Origin: UBA9732 sp052170315 | Lineage (GTDB): Bacteria > Spirochaetota > Spirochaetia > Sphaerochaetales > Sphaerochaetaceae | Assembly: GCA_052170315.1 (NCBI GenBank) | Contig: JBQNAT010000014.1 | Location: 1 to 60,117 of the forward strand | Length of the DNA: 60,117 nt | Direction of reading: 5' to 3' | In this document: piece by piece, positions 1-8,492 of the stretch | How positions within the stretch are numbered: the first letter of the stretch is position 1 | Layout of the letters: each line of letters begins with the position of its first letter | Program-made: the position numbers and the translations under genes | The notes under the pieces: model-generated | What the model was told of the DNA's origin: nothing | The model's database searches: none | What the model saw: only the letters and a program-made list of their open reading frames with translations

Positions 1-274
1 TTTCTGGTCTTTCTTTTTCCTTCTGTCCGTAATCGAATTGACTGGAAACCCTCATGCTTCCAAAAACTGAAATGCAACCAACGGCCGAAAGGCAATCGTT
101 GCAATTCTTTTCTCTACCTTCTCTTCTTTAATATCTCTGTAAAAATCTTTCGCACTATATCAAGTTTCCTTAAAGCGTGCTCCATGAAGATACTAGATTA
201 GCCCCTCATGTGTCAACACTATTTTCCAAATTTTTTGGTTTTTGGCGTTTTTATGTCTTAAAACATGCAGAACT
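1..274. other. AT-rich flank with no convincing gene
   Basis: This stretch lies downstream of the minus-strand operon that ends at 275. It holds only short reading pieces. On the minus strand an ATG at 55 opens a frame that runs off the window edge (18 codons), and another short frame starts at about 183 and stops after 23 codons. Neither has a recognisable domain or a good ribosome-binding site. I found no clear terminator for the operon. Confidence 0.4.
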
Positions 275-1081
275 TCAATTCTTCCAACAACTTACAACAT
301 CGCTCAGCATATCGGGATTATTCCCTATAAGACCGAAAACCCTCATCCTGCCGTCACTGAGCAAGTTCAGAGACAGCAGCCTTGAGGCCTCGGCCCGTGT
401 ATTCACCGTCCATGTTATTATGGGCAGGCGTCCATGCTTTTCAATGTACGACGCATTGACCTGACAGGAACCTGGCTTCTGGTAGCTACTCCCGCTGACA
501 AGATGTCCCTTCCCGTAACGAAGGACCCATGGGATGGAGGGTGAGTCCTCAAAAATGTCCGCCGTGGGCAGACCGGAAAGAGAAATGCGCCTGAATGCGC
601 GAAGGGCAAAGGGATTAAAACTGGAAACAAGGACTCGGTCCTCAAGTCCGAATTCCCTTATCAGGGCAAAAACCTTCCGGGACAGGTCCGCGTTTACGCG
701 TCCGGCTTTGACCTTCAGCTCCACATCGTAAAAAAACCTGCGCCCGAAAGTGCCGAAAAGCTCGCGCAGAAGCGGTACGCGGCAATCTGAGAATTCCGGA
801 GCCTTGAAAGAACCTACGTCTGCAGTCTTAAGCTCATCCAGCGTCATATCCTCTATTTCACGATTTATGCCGGCTGTGCGCTTAAGTGAAAAATCGTGGG
901 CAACCACAACTTCGCCGCTTTTACAGACGTGGACATCAAGTTCCACCCCGTCAGTCAGAGGATTTTCAGCGCATTTGGAGAACGACAGCATGGTGTTTTC
1001 CGGATAATATTCGCTTAGCCCCCTGTGTCCGAAGACAAGTACTTTACGCTCCGCGGCAAGAAAATCAAACAGCGCAGTCAT
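275..1081 (-). CDS. glycerophosphodiester phosphodiesterase family protein
   Basis: Predicted to hydrolyse glycerophosphodiesters to glycerol-3-phosphate and an alcohol. The 268 residues fit a single GDPD TIM-barrel domain. Visible motifs are HRG at residues 19-21, PEN at 27-29, the metal-binding GVELDV at 45-50 and the catalytic AHD at 61-63. The C-terminal GNNPDML replaces the more usual TDxPD end of the barrel. No signal peptide is seen, so it is probably cytoplasmic. Its ATG overlaps the TGA of the upstream gene by one base (TGATG), so it is translationally coupled as the last gene of the long operon. Its link to the upstream hydrolases and permeases is unclear; it may recover phosphodiester headgroups. 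Confidence 0.88.
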   Translation of the reverse strand: MTALFDFLAAERKVLVFGHRGLSEYYPENTMLSFSKCAENPLTDGVELDVHVCKSGEVVVAHDFSLKRTAGINREIEDMTLDELKTADVGSFKAPEFSDCRVPLLRELFGTFGRRFFYDVELKVKAGRVNADLSRKVFALIREFGLEDRVLVSSFNPFALRAFRRISLSGLPTADIFEDSPSIPWVLRYGKGHLVSGSSYQKPGSCQVNASYIEKHGRLPIITWTVNTRAEASRLLSLNLLSDGRMRVFGLIGNNPDMLSDVVSCWKN

Positions 1082-1503
1082 CAGAGTTCCACCTTATATT
1101 GTTTTTCGCATTGGCTTTTGCGCAGGCTTTCAAGCGCCGCTTTCAGCGCCCGCGTAAGGGCATCCGCCATATTGGAAGTCGGTTTTACATAAACCTCATC
1201 CGACCCGGTCTTAGAAGTCTCAGAATCAAAGGCATCCGAATACGCTGCCCCCGAATCTGAAATATCCGAACCGGCGGCATCGCGGTCAGCGTCATCCATA
1301 CAGCTGTCAAGAGCTTTTTCAAGTTCCGAAAAATCAACAGACGCCCCGGCTGCCGCGATTTTGCAGGCATCCGCAGGTCCGTAAAGGCAGACAAAGCCGT
1401 CATAAAGGCAGAGCATTTTCCGACAAAGAGAAGAAGCTTCTTCAGAACGTCGTAAAAAAGCTTCCGCCCTCAGAAGATTCTTATCAAAATTTTCATCAGC
1501 CAT
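1081..1503 (-). CDS. acidic hypothetical protein
   Basis: Not recognised. The 140 residues have no signal peptide or membrane segment. The first 75 residues are predicted helical and contain four cysteines. A low-complexity Ser/Asp/Ala-rich linker (about 75-105) is followed by a short amphipathic helix with basic residues near the end. A good ribosome-binding site (GGAGG, six bases before ATG) and coupling to the GDPD gene argue that it is real. It lies between an M14 hydrolase and the GDPD gene, and no function can be assigned. Confidence 0.6.
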   Translation of the reverse strand: MADENFDKNLLRAEAFLRRSEEASSLCRKMLCLYDGFVCLYGPADACKIAAAGASVDFSELEKALDSCMDDADRDAAGSDISDSGAAYSDAFDSETSKTGSDEVYVKPTSNMADALTRALKAALESLRKSQCEKQYKVEL

Positions 1504-1517
1504 AACGCCTCCAAGCC

Positions 1518-2480
1518 CTACCTCATACCAAGATATTCCAAAACAAACTGTATAGTATCCAGCTGGTCACAGACCCTTCTGTAGATATCAAAACCGCGGA
1601 AGGTCTCGACCGTAATAACGGGAATATGAAGGATGTTGGAGACGGCGGCATTCACACTGCCCTTCGGCCCCGGCCCGTTGATGCTGAATTCGTTGTGGCA
1701 GATACGGCCCTCCTGCGTCGCGAAAACCAAATCAAGAAAAAGGTCTTCAATCCCGTCAAGCATGGTGAAAATGTAAGAGCTTCCCAGAAAGTCACGGTTT
1801 TCCGTGCAGATAATGGCCTCGTGCAGGTCAAGAACAATATCCGGCCCCTTATCCTTTATATCATTAAAAATCTCATACGCAAGCCTTTCCGCCTGATTTC
1901 CCGATTCCGAGCCGGGGAAACTCCTGTTAAGGTCCTGACGTCCGATAACGTAACGAGTAAGGTTTTTAGCCCCGATGGCGTTCGCGGGCGCAAGGACGTA
2001 AAGGTCTCCGCATGAAAGCGTGGCATCCCTCATAAGAAGCCCGGCATACCAGGCCGCCCTCTCATCCCCGTGAACCCCGCCCACGATATAAACCACGGGG
2101 CCTTCATTTTTTCCGTGAATATGGACAACCTCAGTCTCCGAAGCCGTCCCCTCCGCCAGCCTGTACCCCTCTGCCGAAACGGGAAATTTCTCCTCAAAAA
2201 AATCCCCGAAATCCGAAAACCCCATATCCTCTATATTAAGGCTGCTCTCAGGCTCCACAGCCGCATACCCGTCCCATAAAACCTTTTCACCGGCAATCTC
2301 AATTGTCCGAAACCCTTCAGCGTCCCCGTCCCCGTTTTCCGTAACCGCATGCACACCCTCTTCATAGGCCGATTTTTTCTTAACGGCATTTTCAGCTTCG
2401 GACACGGGCAGACGGACAGAAAACAGGGAAAACGGAATAAGCGCCGCTACTATAATAAACAGTATAAGGTACGGTTTCAT
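1518..2480 (-). CDS. membrane-anchored M14 (AstE/AspA-like) zinc hydrolase, copy A
   Basis: Member of the succinylglutamate desuccinylase/aspartoacylase branch of M14 metallopeptidases, which remove acyl or carboxy-terminal groups from amino-acid derivatives. An uncleaved-looking hydrophobic segment (residues 4-21) should anchor it facing the periplasm, and residues 30-110 form a divergent spacer. The zinc ligands are visible as GGVHGDE (H137, E140) and LDLHEA (H220). The substrate-binding DLNRSFPG is at 183-190 and the general base is the Glu of ITVETF (E292). It is the shortest of the three M14 proteins in the operon and the least similar to the other two. Its ATG overlaps the stop of the preceding M14 gene (ATGA). 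The substrate cannot be read from sequence. Confidence 0.82.
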   Translation of the reverse strand: MKPYLILFIIVAALIPFSLFSVRLPVSEAENAVKKKSAYEEGVHAVTENGDGDAEGFRTIEIAGEKVLWDGYAAVEPESSLNIEDMGFSDFGDFFEEKFPVSAEGYRLAEGTASETEVVHIHGKNEGPVVYIVGGVHGDERAAWYAGLLMRDATLSCGDLYVLAPANAIGAKNLTRYVIGRQDLNRSFPGSESGNQAERLAYEIFNDIKDKGPDIVLDLHEAIICTENRDFLGSSYIFTMLDGIEDLFLDLVFATQEGRICHNEFSINGPGPKGSVNAAVSNILHIPVITVETFRGFDIYRRVCDQLDTIQFVLEYLGMR

Positions 2481-3613
2481 TCCTCAGGCTCCGAAAGATA
2501 ATAACCAATTCCGTTTTCAATTATCTGGTCGTAGGAAGGCATATAGCCAAGGCTCAAAACCCCTTCCGGATTAATAAAAGCATAGTTTTCCGCAAACTGC
2601 ACAAGACAGGAAATGTGACGCGCGCAGCGCTCTGAAAGGCTTATCCCGCTTTCGTCATAGGGAACAGTGAGGGCGCCGTAAAGAGAGGCTCTGGTATAGA
2701 ACTTATCCTTCCCCGTCACCACAAGGGTCTTATCAATCTTACCGTGAAGCCTTCCCTGTGAAGGATTTGCCGTTTCCATAAGAAGCGCAACCGTATCCGT
2801 AAAATCGCCAAGCTCCCTGTGCGTAAGACCGTGAAGGTTCGGGGGAGACTGCTCAACGGATATTTGCATGAAGTCTTCAACTCCCCAGAGGGCAAAAGCC
2901 GCAAGCTCCACAGCATTCTCATGAGCCACAATCGCATTGACGGTAGTATACTCCGGCGAAGCCTCATGAAGGTCTACAGTAACATCTATACCTTCAATTT
3001 TTATCAGTTCAGTTATTCCATAGGCTATTTTTTCAGTAAAAGTACCGTCCCTGCGCCCGGGATAGGCGCGGTTGAGGTTCCTGGTTTCGCTGCCGGAAAG
3101 TTTCTGACCTGAAGACGCGTGGACATAGACTTCGCTGTCAGGCCACTGGTCAACAGGATTGGTTGCCCTGCTGCCGAAGCGAAACCGTCTTTTGCCGTTT
3201 TTTATCTCTACAAAAAATTCGGCAGGGGCGGCTTCCTGCGGGTCAGTACAGGAAAAGGCGCTGTTGTTTGCCCTTGGAATAACATACAGAACTCCCGCTG
3301 CGGGACGGCAGTATTCAATAATGGCAACGGCGCTGACAAAGCCGGAAGGCTCGTTCGGATGGGTGCCACCCAGAACCAGCATGCTGCCGCCCTTAATACC
3401 GCTGTCAAGAATGTAAACCTCCGTATCGCCTCTTGTCCCCTCAAGGGCCGGAAACCAGTGGCTGAGCATTTTAATGTCTGTGACCCCCTGTCCCGGATAG
3501 ATTGGCTCCGCCTTCCACTGCGAAGAAAAACTTATCGCAAGATATATTACAAGAGCCAGAACCGCCAGACAAAGCGCGGCACCTGAAATAATGTATTTCG
3601 GTATTTTCTTCAT
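2477..3613 (-). CDS. membrane-anchored M14 (AstE/AspA-like) zinc hydrolase, copy B
   Basis: A 378-residue paralogue of the enzyme at 5818-6972. An N-terminal transmembrane segment (about residues 8-30) is followed by the M14 core, with GGTHPNEPSG (H85, E88), NLNRAYPG, VDLHEASPEY and LLMETANPS. NPVDQWPD and RHISC are also shared with the other copy. The ATG at 3613 is chosen over an upstream in-frame TTG because it follows AGGCG at normal spacing and leaves seven bases after the preceding small gene. It is probably periplasmic and acts on small acylated amino acids or peptides. It belongs to the second permease/small-protein/M14 module, which makes processing of the transported compound the likely role. 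Confidence 0.85.
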   Translation of the reverse strand: MKKIPKYIISGAALCLAVLALVIYLAISFSSQWKAEPIYPGQGVTDIKMLSHWFPALEGTRGDTEVYILDSGIKGGSMLVLGGTHPNEPSGFVSAVAIIEYCRPAAGVLYVIPRANNSAFSCTDPQEAAPAEFFVEIKNGKRRFRFGSRATNPVDQWPDSEVYVHASSGQKLSGSETRNLNRAYPGRRDGTFTEKIAYGITELIKIEGIDVTVDLHEASPEYTTVNAIVAHENAVELAAFALWGVEDFMQISVEQSPPNLHGLTHRELGDFTDTVALLMETANPSQGRLHGKIDKTLVVTGKDKFYTRASLYGALTVPYDESGISLSERCARHISCLVQFAENYAFINPEGVLSLGYMPSYDQIIENGIGYYLSEPEE

Positions 3614-3620
3614 AGGCGCC

Positions 3621-3770
3621 TCACTTAACAAGTATAAGACGCAGCAAAAGCGTCACCATTACCAAAGCGGCATCAAGCTGGAACATGAAAGACCGTTTTT
3701 TTCTGAACATGTTTACGGCAATCAGCGCAAGGACGAAGGCCACGATTGCAAGATAGATATATTTCAGCAT
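3621..3770 (-). CDS. 49-residue membrane protein of the DctM-M14 module, copy B
   Basis: An unannotated-size gene: start ATG preceded by AGGAGG with a five-base spacer, and a stop seven bases before the M14 start. The product has one transmembrane helix (residues 3-20), a basic turn MFRKKRSF at 21-28 and a second hydrophobic helix ending in LRLILVK. It resembles the protein at 6983-7129 in length, in its ML start, its basic turn and its LRxLxxK ending, and occupies the same position in its module. Two short helices around a positive loop suggest a hairpin in the inner membrane, possibly an accessory subunit of the adjacent permease. No family was recognised. Confidence 0.8.
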   Translation of the reverse strand: MLKYIYLAIVAFVLALIAVNMFRKKRSFMFQLDAALVMVTLLLRLILVK

Positions 3771-3779
3771 CACGGCCTC

Positions 3780-5057
3780 CTAAAACGTAAGGAATGACAA
3801 AGCATTCGTATTCAGTATGACAGCAACGGAAAAAGCGATGCAGACTAGAAACGGAACGGCGCAATACCGCAGTACTCTGGAGTATTTAAGCCCCACAATC
3901 TGAGCCGCATAGTTTCCTGCAAGCGCGGTAGGAGGCATCAAATCCCCCAGACAGCAGGTAAAAGCAAGGACAGCGGCAACCATGATATCGCTACAAACTG
4001 AATTCTGAATTATTATCAGAAGGAACGGAACTCCTATGACAGAAGCCGCGCCGTAGGAACTCACCGCGCCAAAGGCCGGCATTATGGTAAAAGCGGCTAT
4101 GTAAACAAAGACCATACCAAGACCAAGGCAACTTACCACTATCCAGCCTCTTGCGCCCACAAGGGTGAGTATCTGGATAAACATGCCAACCCCCATCAGC
4201 TTCGCAAGGACAGGTATGGTGGTTTCCATTGCTTCAAGGCTCTTTTCCCAGAAGTTGAAGCGCTTTCCCGTGAACAGACCCGTGAAGGCGGAAATAAGGA
4301 AAATAAGGCTTGTGCCAAGCTGAGGAAACGAAGGCACAAGCCTGGAAATCACAAGAAGGACAACCAGAACTATTATCGGAATATAGAGTTTAAAGCCGTA
4401 TTTTTTGCATATTTCGGTATTCAGACCTTCTTTAAGCTTTTCAATGTCAAGATTTTTGCAGTAGCGCAGACCCAGAAAAAGCACGGCGAATACCGCGCAC
4501 GGAAGCGTAAGGAAAAACAAAGGCCCGTCAAAGCCTATGTAAGGCATATCAACGCCGCCGCCTATGAGCATGGCGGGAATATTTACAGGCGGAGCCGCCA
4601 TTCCCATTATTGCACCCATGGCAATTATGGCTCCCGCCTTATCCCCGGGGATGCCTATGAGAAGAAGTACCGGCGCTACCAGAGCCCCCGCGCTCAGGAC
4701 TGCCGCTGTGGAAGAGCCGGTTATCATCCCGGGGAACATTATCACAAGCATAAGAAGGATAAGCATCAGGGCGGGAGCTTTGTAAAAGCGTGTAACAATA
4801 ACAGCATTAAGAGCTTCAAGAGCGCCCGATTCCTGGATTACGCTCATAAAAAGCATGGCCGCGGATATTATCAGAACCGTATCCACATAGGTGAAAGTCC
4901 CCTCAAAAAGATGCCTCAGCGGTATTCCCTGACCACCCGCCAAAGCTCCGGCAACGGCTCCCAGTATCATTGAAACGCTGACGGGAAGCTTAAGCAGGAG
5001 ATTGGACAGAAGGAAAACCCCCAGCATTACCAGCAGACAAATCAGTTCTATATCCAT
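3780..5057 (-). CDS. DctM-superfamily (TRAP large subunit-like) permease, copy B
   Basis: A 425-residue, roughly 12-segment membrane protein. The central part carries the pattern expected of TRAP large permeases, with ITGSSTAAVLSAGALVAP near residues 112-129 and a MAAPPVNIPAM turn near 150-162, corresponding to the SGSS and IPPS loops. It should catalyse cation-coupled uptake of an organic anion. Unlike classical TRAP systems there is no DctQ or DctP gene. Instead the downstream neighbour is a 49-residue membrane protein, and the upstream neighbour is a small lipoprotein whose TAA overlaps this ATG (TAATG). The paralogue at 7138-8469 is more diverged. The substrate is unknown; the surrounding M14 and gamma-glutamyltransferase genes suggest amino-acid derivatives. 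Confidence 0.78.
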   Translation of the reverse strand: MDIELICLLVMLGVFLLSNLLLKLPVSVSMILGAVAGALAGGQGIPLRHLFEGTFTYVDTVLIISAAMLFMSVIQESGALEALNAVIVTRFYKAPALMLILLMLVIMFPGMITGSSTAAVLSAGALVAPVLLLIGIPGDKAGAIIAMGAIMGMAAPPVNIPAMLIGGGVDMPYIGFDGPLFFLTLPCAVFAVLFLGLRYCKNLDIEKLKEGLNTEICKKYGFKLYIPIIVLVVLLVISRLVPSFPQLGTSLIFLISAFTGLFTGKRFNFWEKSLEAMETTIPVLAKLMGVGMFIQILTLVGARGWIVVSCLGLGMVFVYIAAFTIMPAFGAVSSYGAASVIGVPFLLIIIQNSVCSDIMVAAVLAFTCCLGDLMPPTALAGNYAAQIVGLKYSRVLRYCAVPFLVCIAFSVAVILNTNALSFLTF

Positions 5058-5776
5058 TACTTGAAAAGCTCCGTAAATACCGTAAGAACGTCCTTTGTGG
5101 CATAGATAAGGCTTATAGGAAGAGAATGTTCTTCGGCATATTTCGTAAACTTATAGTCAAAATTCGCGTCTTCCTTCAGAACAATATAGCCGGCCTTTGC
5201 CATAACAATATCGGCATAATCGTCCGAAAGACTTCCGCGGCGCGAAGAACCGCCTATGTGGCAGCAGATTACTTCAATTCCGTTGGCGTTAATAAAGTCC
5301 ATTATCGCCTTTGCCCTTGCCGTTTCATCAGCTTCGGAAATACCCGCGGCTCCAAGACCCTTTGTACTTGCTCCTACCGCAATTACAACAGTTTTGTAAC
5401 CCGAAAGGGCTGAGGCTTCTGCGGTCGCGTTGTAAACGTAATTCACGCCGATTCTTTTCATGACGGTATCTATCATTGCCGCGTCCGTGCTCTGCCCGAA
5501 GGAAGTCACGAAAACAGGCTGAGCGAAACGTCTCTTATCAATTTTACCTATCGTTACAACTCTTTTGTTTTCAGATGTCTGCCGGACAAAATCCACAGAC
5601 CTGTTAGGGTCGTACTCAGTGTCAACCGTACCGGTGGAAGGCGTTGTGGAATCGGAAGCCGGTGCGGCTTCTTTCGCGGCTGTTTGAGTAGCGGACGCAG
5701 TATCCGAACCCTTGCTGCAGGAAATACCCATAAAGACAATGGCAAAAGCCATAAGGACAATGATAAACTTTTTCAT
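5057..5776 (-). CDS. DUF6305-like lipoprotein
   Basis: A 239-residue lipoprotein with signal peptide and lipobox GISC (Cys20), followed by a Ser/Thr/Ala-rich linker to about residue 55. The remaining domain of about 170 residues alternates short strands and helices (for example VFVTSFGQSTDAAMID and KTVVIAVGAS) like a flavodoxin-type fold. From memory it matches the DUF6305 family, which is linked to TRAP-like permeases; a profile search would settle this. It may bind the substrate of the neighbouring DctM protein in place of DctP. AGGAGG lies four bases before the ATG. A possible internal promoter precedes it, and its stop overlaps the permease start. Confidence 0.75.
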   Translation of the reverse strand: MKKFIIVLMAFAIVFMGISCSKGSDTASATQTAAKEAAPASDSTTPSTGTVDTEYDPNRSVDFVRQTSENKRVVTIGKIDKRRFAQPVFVTSFGQSTDAAMIDTVMKRIGVNYVYNATAEASALSGYKTVVIAVGASTKGLGAAGISEADETARAKAIMDFINANGIEVICCHIGGSSRRGSLSDDYADIVMAKAGYIVLKEDANFDYKFTKYAEEHSLPISLIYATKDVLTVFTELFK

Positions 5777-5795
5777 GTTTCCTCCTTTCTGATGA

Positions 5796-5801
5796 ATTAT
5801 A
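5796..5801 (-). promoter_or_regulatory. possible internal -10 before the lipoprotein gene
   Basis: TATAAT on the minus strand in the 41-base gap between the M14 gene and the lipoprotein gene, with predicted +1 near 5789. A 17-base upstream spacing gives only a poor -35 (AAATTA), so this is a weak call. If used, it would let the lipoprotein module be expressed apart from the ggt module. Confidence 0.35.
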
Positions 5802-5817
5802 TCACGTTAAATAAAAA

Positions 5818-6972
5818 TTAATTTTCCTGTTTTACAGGTTTAAGAAGGTTTTCAAGACCTTTCTCAACCATATCCGAATAGCTTCCGAAGCCTTCGAAGG
5901 CTATTGCTCTGTCTTTATAGACATCGCTGTAGGCCTTTGCCAGATAACTTATGCAGGTTATGTGTCTAGCGACCCTGTCAATCAGGGGATAGCCGTCTTC
6001 AGGGACGTTGAAATAAACATAGCCGTCCTTATGGGCTTTGAAGTAATTCGGCTCCTTGCCGTCAACTATAAGAGCGTCCGTCATCTTACCGTGAAGAGGC
6101 CCCATCGAAGGATTGTAGGTTTCCATGAGCGTCATCATGGAAGCGGTGTTATCTCCAAGGCTCCTGTGAGAAAGCCCGTAGGACTTGACGCCGGAATACT
6201 CTGCCCTCATATCAAGGTTATCGAACTGCATGTCCAGAGCCATTGACTGAGCAATGGACATTGCCGTCTGGTTGTCCGCTTTCATATTCACCATAACGCA
6301 GTCCAGATACAGGAATTCAGGAGACCCCTCGTGCATGTCCATTGTCAGATTAATGCTCTCTTTGTTAATAAGATTATAGATTCCCGCGCATACACGCTCA
6401 GTCAGGACACCGTTTTCGTTTCCGTAGTAAAGCCGGTCCACGTTCCTGATTTCGGCTGTTTCCGTTCCCGCCAGCTCTCTTCCGGACGAGCCTTTATAAT
6501 AAGAGTAATCCGGCCACTGGTCTACAGGGTTTGTCAGACGATTACCGACCCTGAACGTCCTTACGCTCCCGTCCGAAATCGTAATCGAGTAAAAGTCCTG
6601 CATTCCGTCAAGCGGAGATGTATGCGTGAAGCCGCTCCTGTTTGTCCGGGGAATAATGAAAACTCTGCCCTGAACAGCCTTCATATTTTCTATCATCGCG
6701 ATTGCGGCAAGAGGGCTTGCGGATTCGTTAGGATGCGTTCCGCCAAGTATAAGAAGGGAACCGCCCGGTTTACCGCTGTCAAATACATATATTTCAGTAT
6801 CAAGGTTCGTGCCTTCAAGACCCGGGCAGTATTCTGAAAGCATTTTAACTTCGCTGACGTTGGGATTAGGAGCAATCTCTTCCGCCTTGCGCATTGCAAG
6901 AAAGTCAATTGACGCAAAAACGGCAAACATGAGAGCTACAGCCGCAACAGCAATATTTTTAATATAAGCCAT
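5818..6972 (-). CDS. membrane-anchored M14 (AstE/AspA-like) zinc hydrolase, copy C
   Basis: A 384-residue paralogue of the enzyme at 2477-3613. It has an N-terminal signal anchor (residues 4-26), GGTHPNES with the zinc-binding His and Glu, NPVDQWPD, MDMHEGSPEF with the third zinc ligand, and TLMETYNPS with the general-base Glu. The substrate-binding motif reads NVDRLYYG, where copies A and B have NR in [DN]LNRx[FY]PG; this swaps Asn for Asp beside the conserved Arg and may change specificity. The ATG at 6972 is preferred to an upstream in-frame TTG that would overlap the small gene. It forms the first permease/small-protein/M14 module. Confidence 0.84.
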   Translation of the reverse strand: MAYIKNIAVAAVALMFAVFASIDFLAMRKAEEIAPNPNVSEVKMLSEYCPGLEGTNLDTEIYVFDSGKPGGSLLILGGTHPNESASPLAAIAMIENMKAVQGRVFIIPRTNRSGFTHTSPLDGMQDFYSITISDGSVRTFRVGNRLTNPVDQWPDYSYYKGSSGRELAGTETAEIRNVDRLYYGNENGVLTERVCAGIYNLINKESINLTMDMHEGSPEFLYLDCVMVNMKADNQTAMSIAQSMALDMQFDNLDMRAEYSGVKSYGLSHRSLGDNTASMMTLMETYNPSMGPLHGKMTDALIVDGKEPNYFKAHKDGYVYFNVPEDGYPLIDRVARHITCISYLAKAYSDVYKDRAIAFEGFGSYSDMVEKGLENLLKPVKQEN

Positions 6973-6982
6973 CACACGCCCC

Positions 6983-7129
6983 CTATTTGATATGAAGCGC
7001 CCTGAGCGCAAAAGTCACAAGAACAAAAGCAATACAGACCAGTTCCGGAAATGGACGCCGTTTACACATGCCGTAGGCAAGAAACAGGGTAAATACCGAA
7101 ACTATCAAGTAGTAAGCAATCTGAAGCAT
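6983..7129 (-). CDS. 48-residue membrane protein of the DctM-M14 module, copy C
   Basis: A short gene with a strong ribosome-binding site (TAGGAGGGGAA before ATG). The permease stop lies within that site, so the two are tightly coupled. The product has one hydrophobic helix (residues 3-21), a basic turn CKRRPFPE at 22-29 and a second hydrophobic helix ending in LRALHIK. It matches the 49-residue protein at 3621-3770 in length, topology, basic turn and C-terminal LRxLxxK, and lies at the same position between a DctM-type permease and an M14 enzyme. Conservation across the two modules argues for a functional subunit. Confidence 0.8.
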   Translation of the reverse strand: MLQIAYYLIVSVFTLFLAYGMCKRRPFPELVCIAFVLVTFALRALHIK

Positions 7130-7137
7130 TTCCCCTC

Positions 7138-8469
7138 CTACATAATCAGAAACGATAGCCGGTCGCCGAAGATTACCATTAAAATTCCCATGACAAGCAC
7201 AAGAATAACCGGAAGCCGGGCCTCTTTCAGCATATTGAGCCTTTCTTTCCCGCTTGCAGCAATTTCAGCACCTTCTGAAAATTCACACGGAAGTTCGCAT
7301 GAAATCCCGCCATTGCGTGTAACAAGACCGCAGACGGCAATCACCACACTGCATCCCGCGACAACTACGGTATTGGCAAGCCATCCTATGGGAAATACCG
7401 CATAGGCGGCAAGCAAAGCCGGTATCGGAACGGATAAAAAGTATCCCGCAAAAAGAGCCAAAACCATAAGTACAAGCATTACGGCCTTTGGGCTGTACGG
7501 CAGAATCCAAAGGCTGTACAGCCCCCTGAACCCCGTCATTGAGCTTATTTCAATAAAGGAGCCAAGCGCAAAAACAAAGGACATAGGAACAACGGCATTC
7601 ATAACACCGTCATAAATCGTTTTAAGGGCAATTTTAAGGCTTCCCAATTTGGAATTTCTGAAATCAATGCTCAATGCAATCTCAATTAATGAGGCGATAA
7701 AAAACACAAGAGTATTTCCGCCAGGGTAAAGTACGGAAGAAAAAAGTCCGTCAATAATAACAGCAAGGCCGGTAATGCAAAGAACTATCAGTGCCCAAAA
7801 GCTCTTTTTCCTGTAAACACAGCCTTCCGAAGAGATTTCCGCGGCATTGGATACCGGAGACACGGAGGACAGAACCGCCCTTTCAGTTATCGCAAATACA
7901 ATAAAAGCCGGAAGCGTAAGAATCAAAAGAGGAAGGAAAAAACCCGAATACGGAGTGGGAAGGACACTCCCGGCTCCGTTTGCCGCAATCATTGCAGGTA
8001 TGCAGTTCGGAGGAAACATTACCCCTAAAAAGGCTCCGACACCAATGATTACAGGCGCTTTCTTCCTGTCGGGCAAAGCCTCCCGCACCCTTTTTCCTGT
8101 AGTAAGAATGCTTGCGGACGCAAAACCCGTCAGCATCGCGGGAAGAGCAATAAGAAACAAAACGGCAAAAGCTTTAAGGGTTCTGTTTTTTATCTTCGCC
8201 GTCCTTTCAAAAAGCAGACCTAAAACTCCGCCTCTCTCCGCCGCGGCAACAAGGACAGATGCCGCGCAGACGCAAAGCATGCTGTCAAGAAAGCCGAAAG
8301 GCCCTTCCGCAATCTCCCTGAAGCGTATCCCCATACCTGAGACAAGACTTCCCGCAACGGACGCCAGGAACAGGAAAAAGACCGACCATTTTTTATCGTT
8401 GCGCGTGACTGCGGAGCCCCCTATTAAAATAAGAAGCATCACAATGGCGGTAATGAGCTCTTCTCTCAT
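7138..8469 (-). CDS. DctM-superfamily (TRAP large subunit-like) permease, copy C
   Basis: A 443-residue membrane protein with about 12 predicted segments. It shares the organisation of the permease at 3780-5057: a TGFASASILTTGKRV stretch near residues 113-127 in place of TGSSTAAV, and a GVMFPPNCIPAM turn near 147-158 in place of MAAPPVNIPAM. It is more divergent from textbook DctM proteins than its paralogue. It is probably an inner-membrane importer paired with the 48-residue protein downstream. It follows the gamma-glutamyltransferase gene by 23 bases with a GAGAGG ribosome-binding site. The substrate is not determinable from the sequence. Confidence 0.72.
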   Translation of the reverse strand: MREELITAIVMLLILIGGSAVTRNDKKWSVFFLFLASVAGSLVSGMGIRFREIAEGPFGFLDSMLCVCAASVLVAAAERGGVLGLLFERTAKIKNRTLKAFAVLFLIALPAMLTGFASASILTTGKRVREALPDRKKAPVIIGVGAFLGVMFPPNCIPAMIAANGAGSVLPTPYSGFFLPLLILTLPAFIVFAITERAVLSSVSPVSNAAEISSEGCVYRKKSFWALIVLCITGLAVIIDGLFSSVLYPGGNTLVFFIASLIEIALSIDFRNSKLGSLKIALKTIYDGVMNAVVPMSFVFALGSFIEISSMTGFRGLYSLWILPYSPKAVMLVLMVLALFAGYFLSVPIPALLAAYAVFPIGWLANTVVVAGCSVVIAVCGLVTRNGGISCELPCEFSEGAEIAASGKERLNMLKEARLPVILVLVMGILMVIFGDRLSFLIM

Positions 8470-8492
8470 ACAAAACCTCTCATACCATAATG

